A stretch of 64,000 nt of DNA from JAEVLT01 sp050496765 (GTDB lineage: Bacteria > Bacillota > Bacilli > Bacillales > Cytobacillaceae): the NCBI RefSeq assembly GCF_050496765.1, contig NZ_JBNWEO010000013.1, positions 310,001 through 374,000 of the forward strand, given 5' to 3'. Below are positions 63,323 through 64,000 of this stretch, piece by piece (position 1 is the stretch's first letter; every line of letters begins with the position of its first letter). Both the position numbers and the translations under genes were made by a program. The notes below the pieces were generated by a model. It searched no databases, was not told where the DNA came from, and worked only from the letters and a program-made list of their open reading frames with translations.

Positions 63323-64000
63323 TCATCTCCTCAACATCAAATAAATCTGGTTATTGACGGCTCCTAGTGAGGCGACGCCATTTTGGACATTTGACAGCAG
63401 AACGATGAATTTTTTTCCGTTTTTGCTAAAGCTGTTCAGTGCATTCCATCCGGGCAGGACGCCATGGTCGGAATAGCTTCCGGGGTCGCTGTATAAACCC
63501 AGCGCGTAATTGCTTTTAAATGGAGTGAAAAATTGCTTTAAACTGTCCCCTGATAAAAATTTTCCCGAATAGAGGGCTTTGTCAAATAAATAGAGATCAT
63601 AGGGGGTCGTATAAACATCACCGCTGCCAAACAGCTGAGACATATCCGGAAGTGTGGGCGAAATGTATTGTTCGTCCTTCTCCTTGTAGCCTTTGGAAGC
63701 ATAAGGTTGGTCGGCATATGTCTCTCCAAAGCCTGTATGTTTCATACCTGCCGGGTCAAAAATATGCTGTTTTACATACGTATCAAGCGGTTCTCCTGAA
63801 ATTTTTTCAACAATAAACGCAAGAATGGCATAATTGGAGTCGCTGTAATTCCACTGTGTCCCAGGCTGAAATTTCAATGCTCCGCGTGCAATTTTCTTGA
63901 TCAAATCATCATGGGAAATTTTCTGTCCCGTTTCTGCATGCTCGGGAATCCCCGATGTATGGGTTAACAAATGATAGAGCAAAATTTTATCTCCATTCGG
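63323..64000 (-). CDS. Serine hydrolase of the beta-lactamase class C family (truncated by window edge)
   Basis: The C-terminal 226 residues of a penicillin-binding-protein-like hydrolase. LLYHLLTHTSGIPEH and the YSDSNYAILAFIVEKIS motif (YxN position) are typical of class C-like enzymes. The SxxK motif and any signal peptide lie beyond the right edge; the frame is open up to base 64000. It may be a D-Ala-D-Ala hydrolase-like or esterase enzyme, which cannot be told from this part. Confidence 0.85.
   Translation of the reverse strand, partial: PNGDKILLYHLLTHTSGIPEHAETGQKISHDDLIKKIARGALKFQPGTQWNYSDSNYAILAFIVEKISGEPLDTYVKQHIFDPAGMKHTGFGETYADQPYASKGYKEKDEQYISPTLPDMSQLFGSGDVYTTPYDLYLFDKALYSGKFLSGDSLKQFFTPFKSNYALGLYSDPGSYSDHGVLPGWNALNSFSKNGKKFIVLLSNVQNGVASLGAVNNQIYLMLRR

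Noticed and set aside
1..64000. tRNA, rRNA, known riboswitch or prophage
   Set aside because: No cloverleaf-like CCA-ended segment, ribosomal sequence, classic riboswitch core or phage structural gene was seen on reading through; small RNAs cannot be excluded without a covariance search.

Overview
The window is a piece of a low-to-medium GC endospore-forming Firmicute chromosome, best read as Bacillaceae (Bacillus sensu lato). Support: an alpha/beta-type SASP gene, a Spo0E-family phosphatase, a GerA-type germinant receptor operon, two YjcZ-type sporulation peptides, a sigI-rsgI pair, lutABC/lutR/lutP, strong purine-rich ribosome binding sites and many intrinsic terminators. The species cannot be named from this alone. 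No rRNA, tRNA or CRISPR array was seen.

Layout. 0.1-8 kb: an fixABCX (etfABCX) operon for a presumably electron-bifurcating flavoprotein, a small Spo0E-like gene, and a two-gene 2-oxoacid:ferredoxin oxidoreductase. 8-14.3 kb: a 21-bp repeat array, the L-lactate oxidation operon lutABC, its regulator lutR and the divergent permease lutP, with a shared palindromic operator and a CcpA cre site. 14.4-22.8 kb: a B12-binding radical SAM protein, a DUF438/hemerythrin/PAS protein, a LysR regulator with a PhnCDE-like (possibly selenate) ABC transporter, two tiny unrecognised paralogues, and a DUF3905 protein. 22.9-29.9 kb: a glcD-glcF pair, an SASP gene, sigI-rsgI and a secreted DUF5667 protein. 30-34.4 kb: prfC, an FtsH-like protease, a DUF1232 protein and the YjcZ peptides. 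34.5-38.7 kb: a germination receptor operon whose B subunit is broken by a one-base shift. 39-48.4 kb: envelope genes (a DedA-PAP2 fusion, a polysaccharide deacetylase, two glycosyltransferases, GtrA, a CwlO-like hydrolase) and ppc. 48.7-50.4 kb: an IS1182-type insertion sequence. 50.5-64 kb: DedA, an OmpR/HAMP two-component pair, a 52-bp hairpin array, a second glycolate oxidase operon (glcE-glcF-glcD) under an IclR-type gene, OsmC, an intracellular 5'-nucleotidase-like enzyme, a DUF202 protein, an aminotransferase and a truncated serine hydrolase.

Functional themes. Three separate 2-hydroxyacid oxidising systems (LutABC, GlcDF, GlcEFD) plus a lactate permease point to growth on lactate/glycolate-type acids. 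FixABCX and the ferredoxin-dependent oxidoreductase next to them point to a ferredoxin economy that is unusual in an aerobic Bacillus. The most interesting unexplained items are: the two short-period repeat arrays; an ACCCCC-N19/20-CGTA motif shared by sigI and the neighbouring secreted-protein gene; an A8 frameshift at the end of rsgI; the translationally coupled split germination gene; a PAP2 domain that has lost its catalytic histidines; and an RNA hairpin that would hide the transposase start site. All family assignments come from reading motifs and recalled family features; no database search was run.
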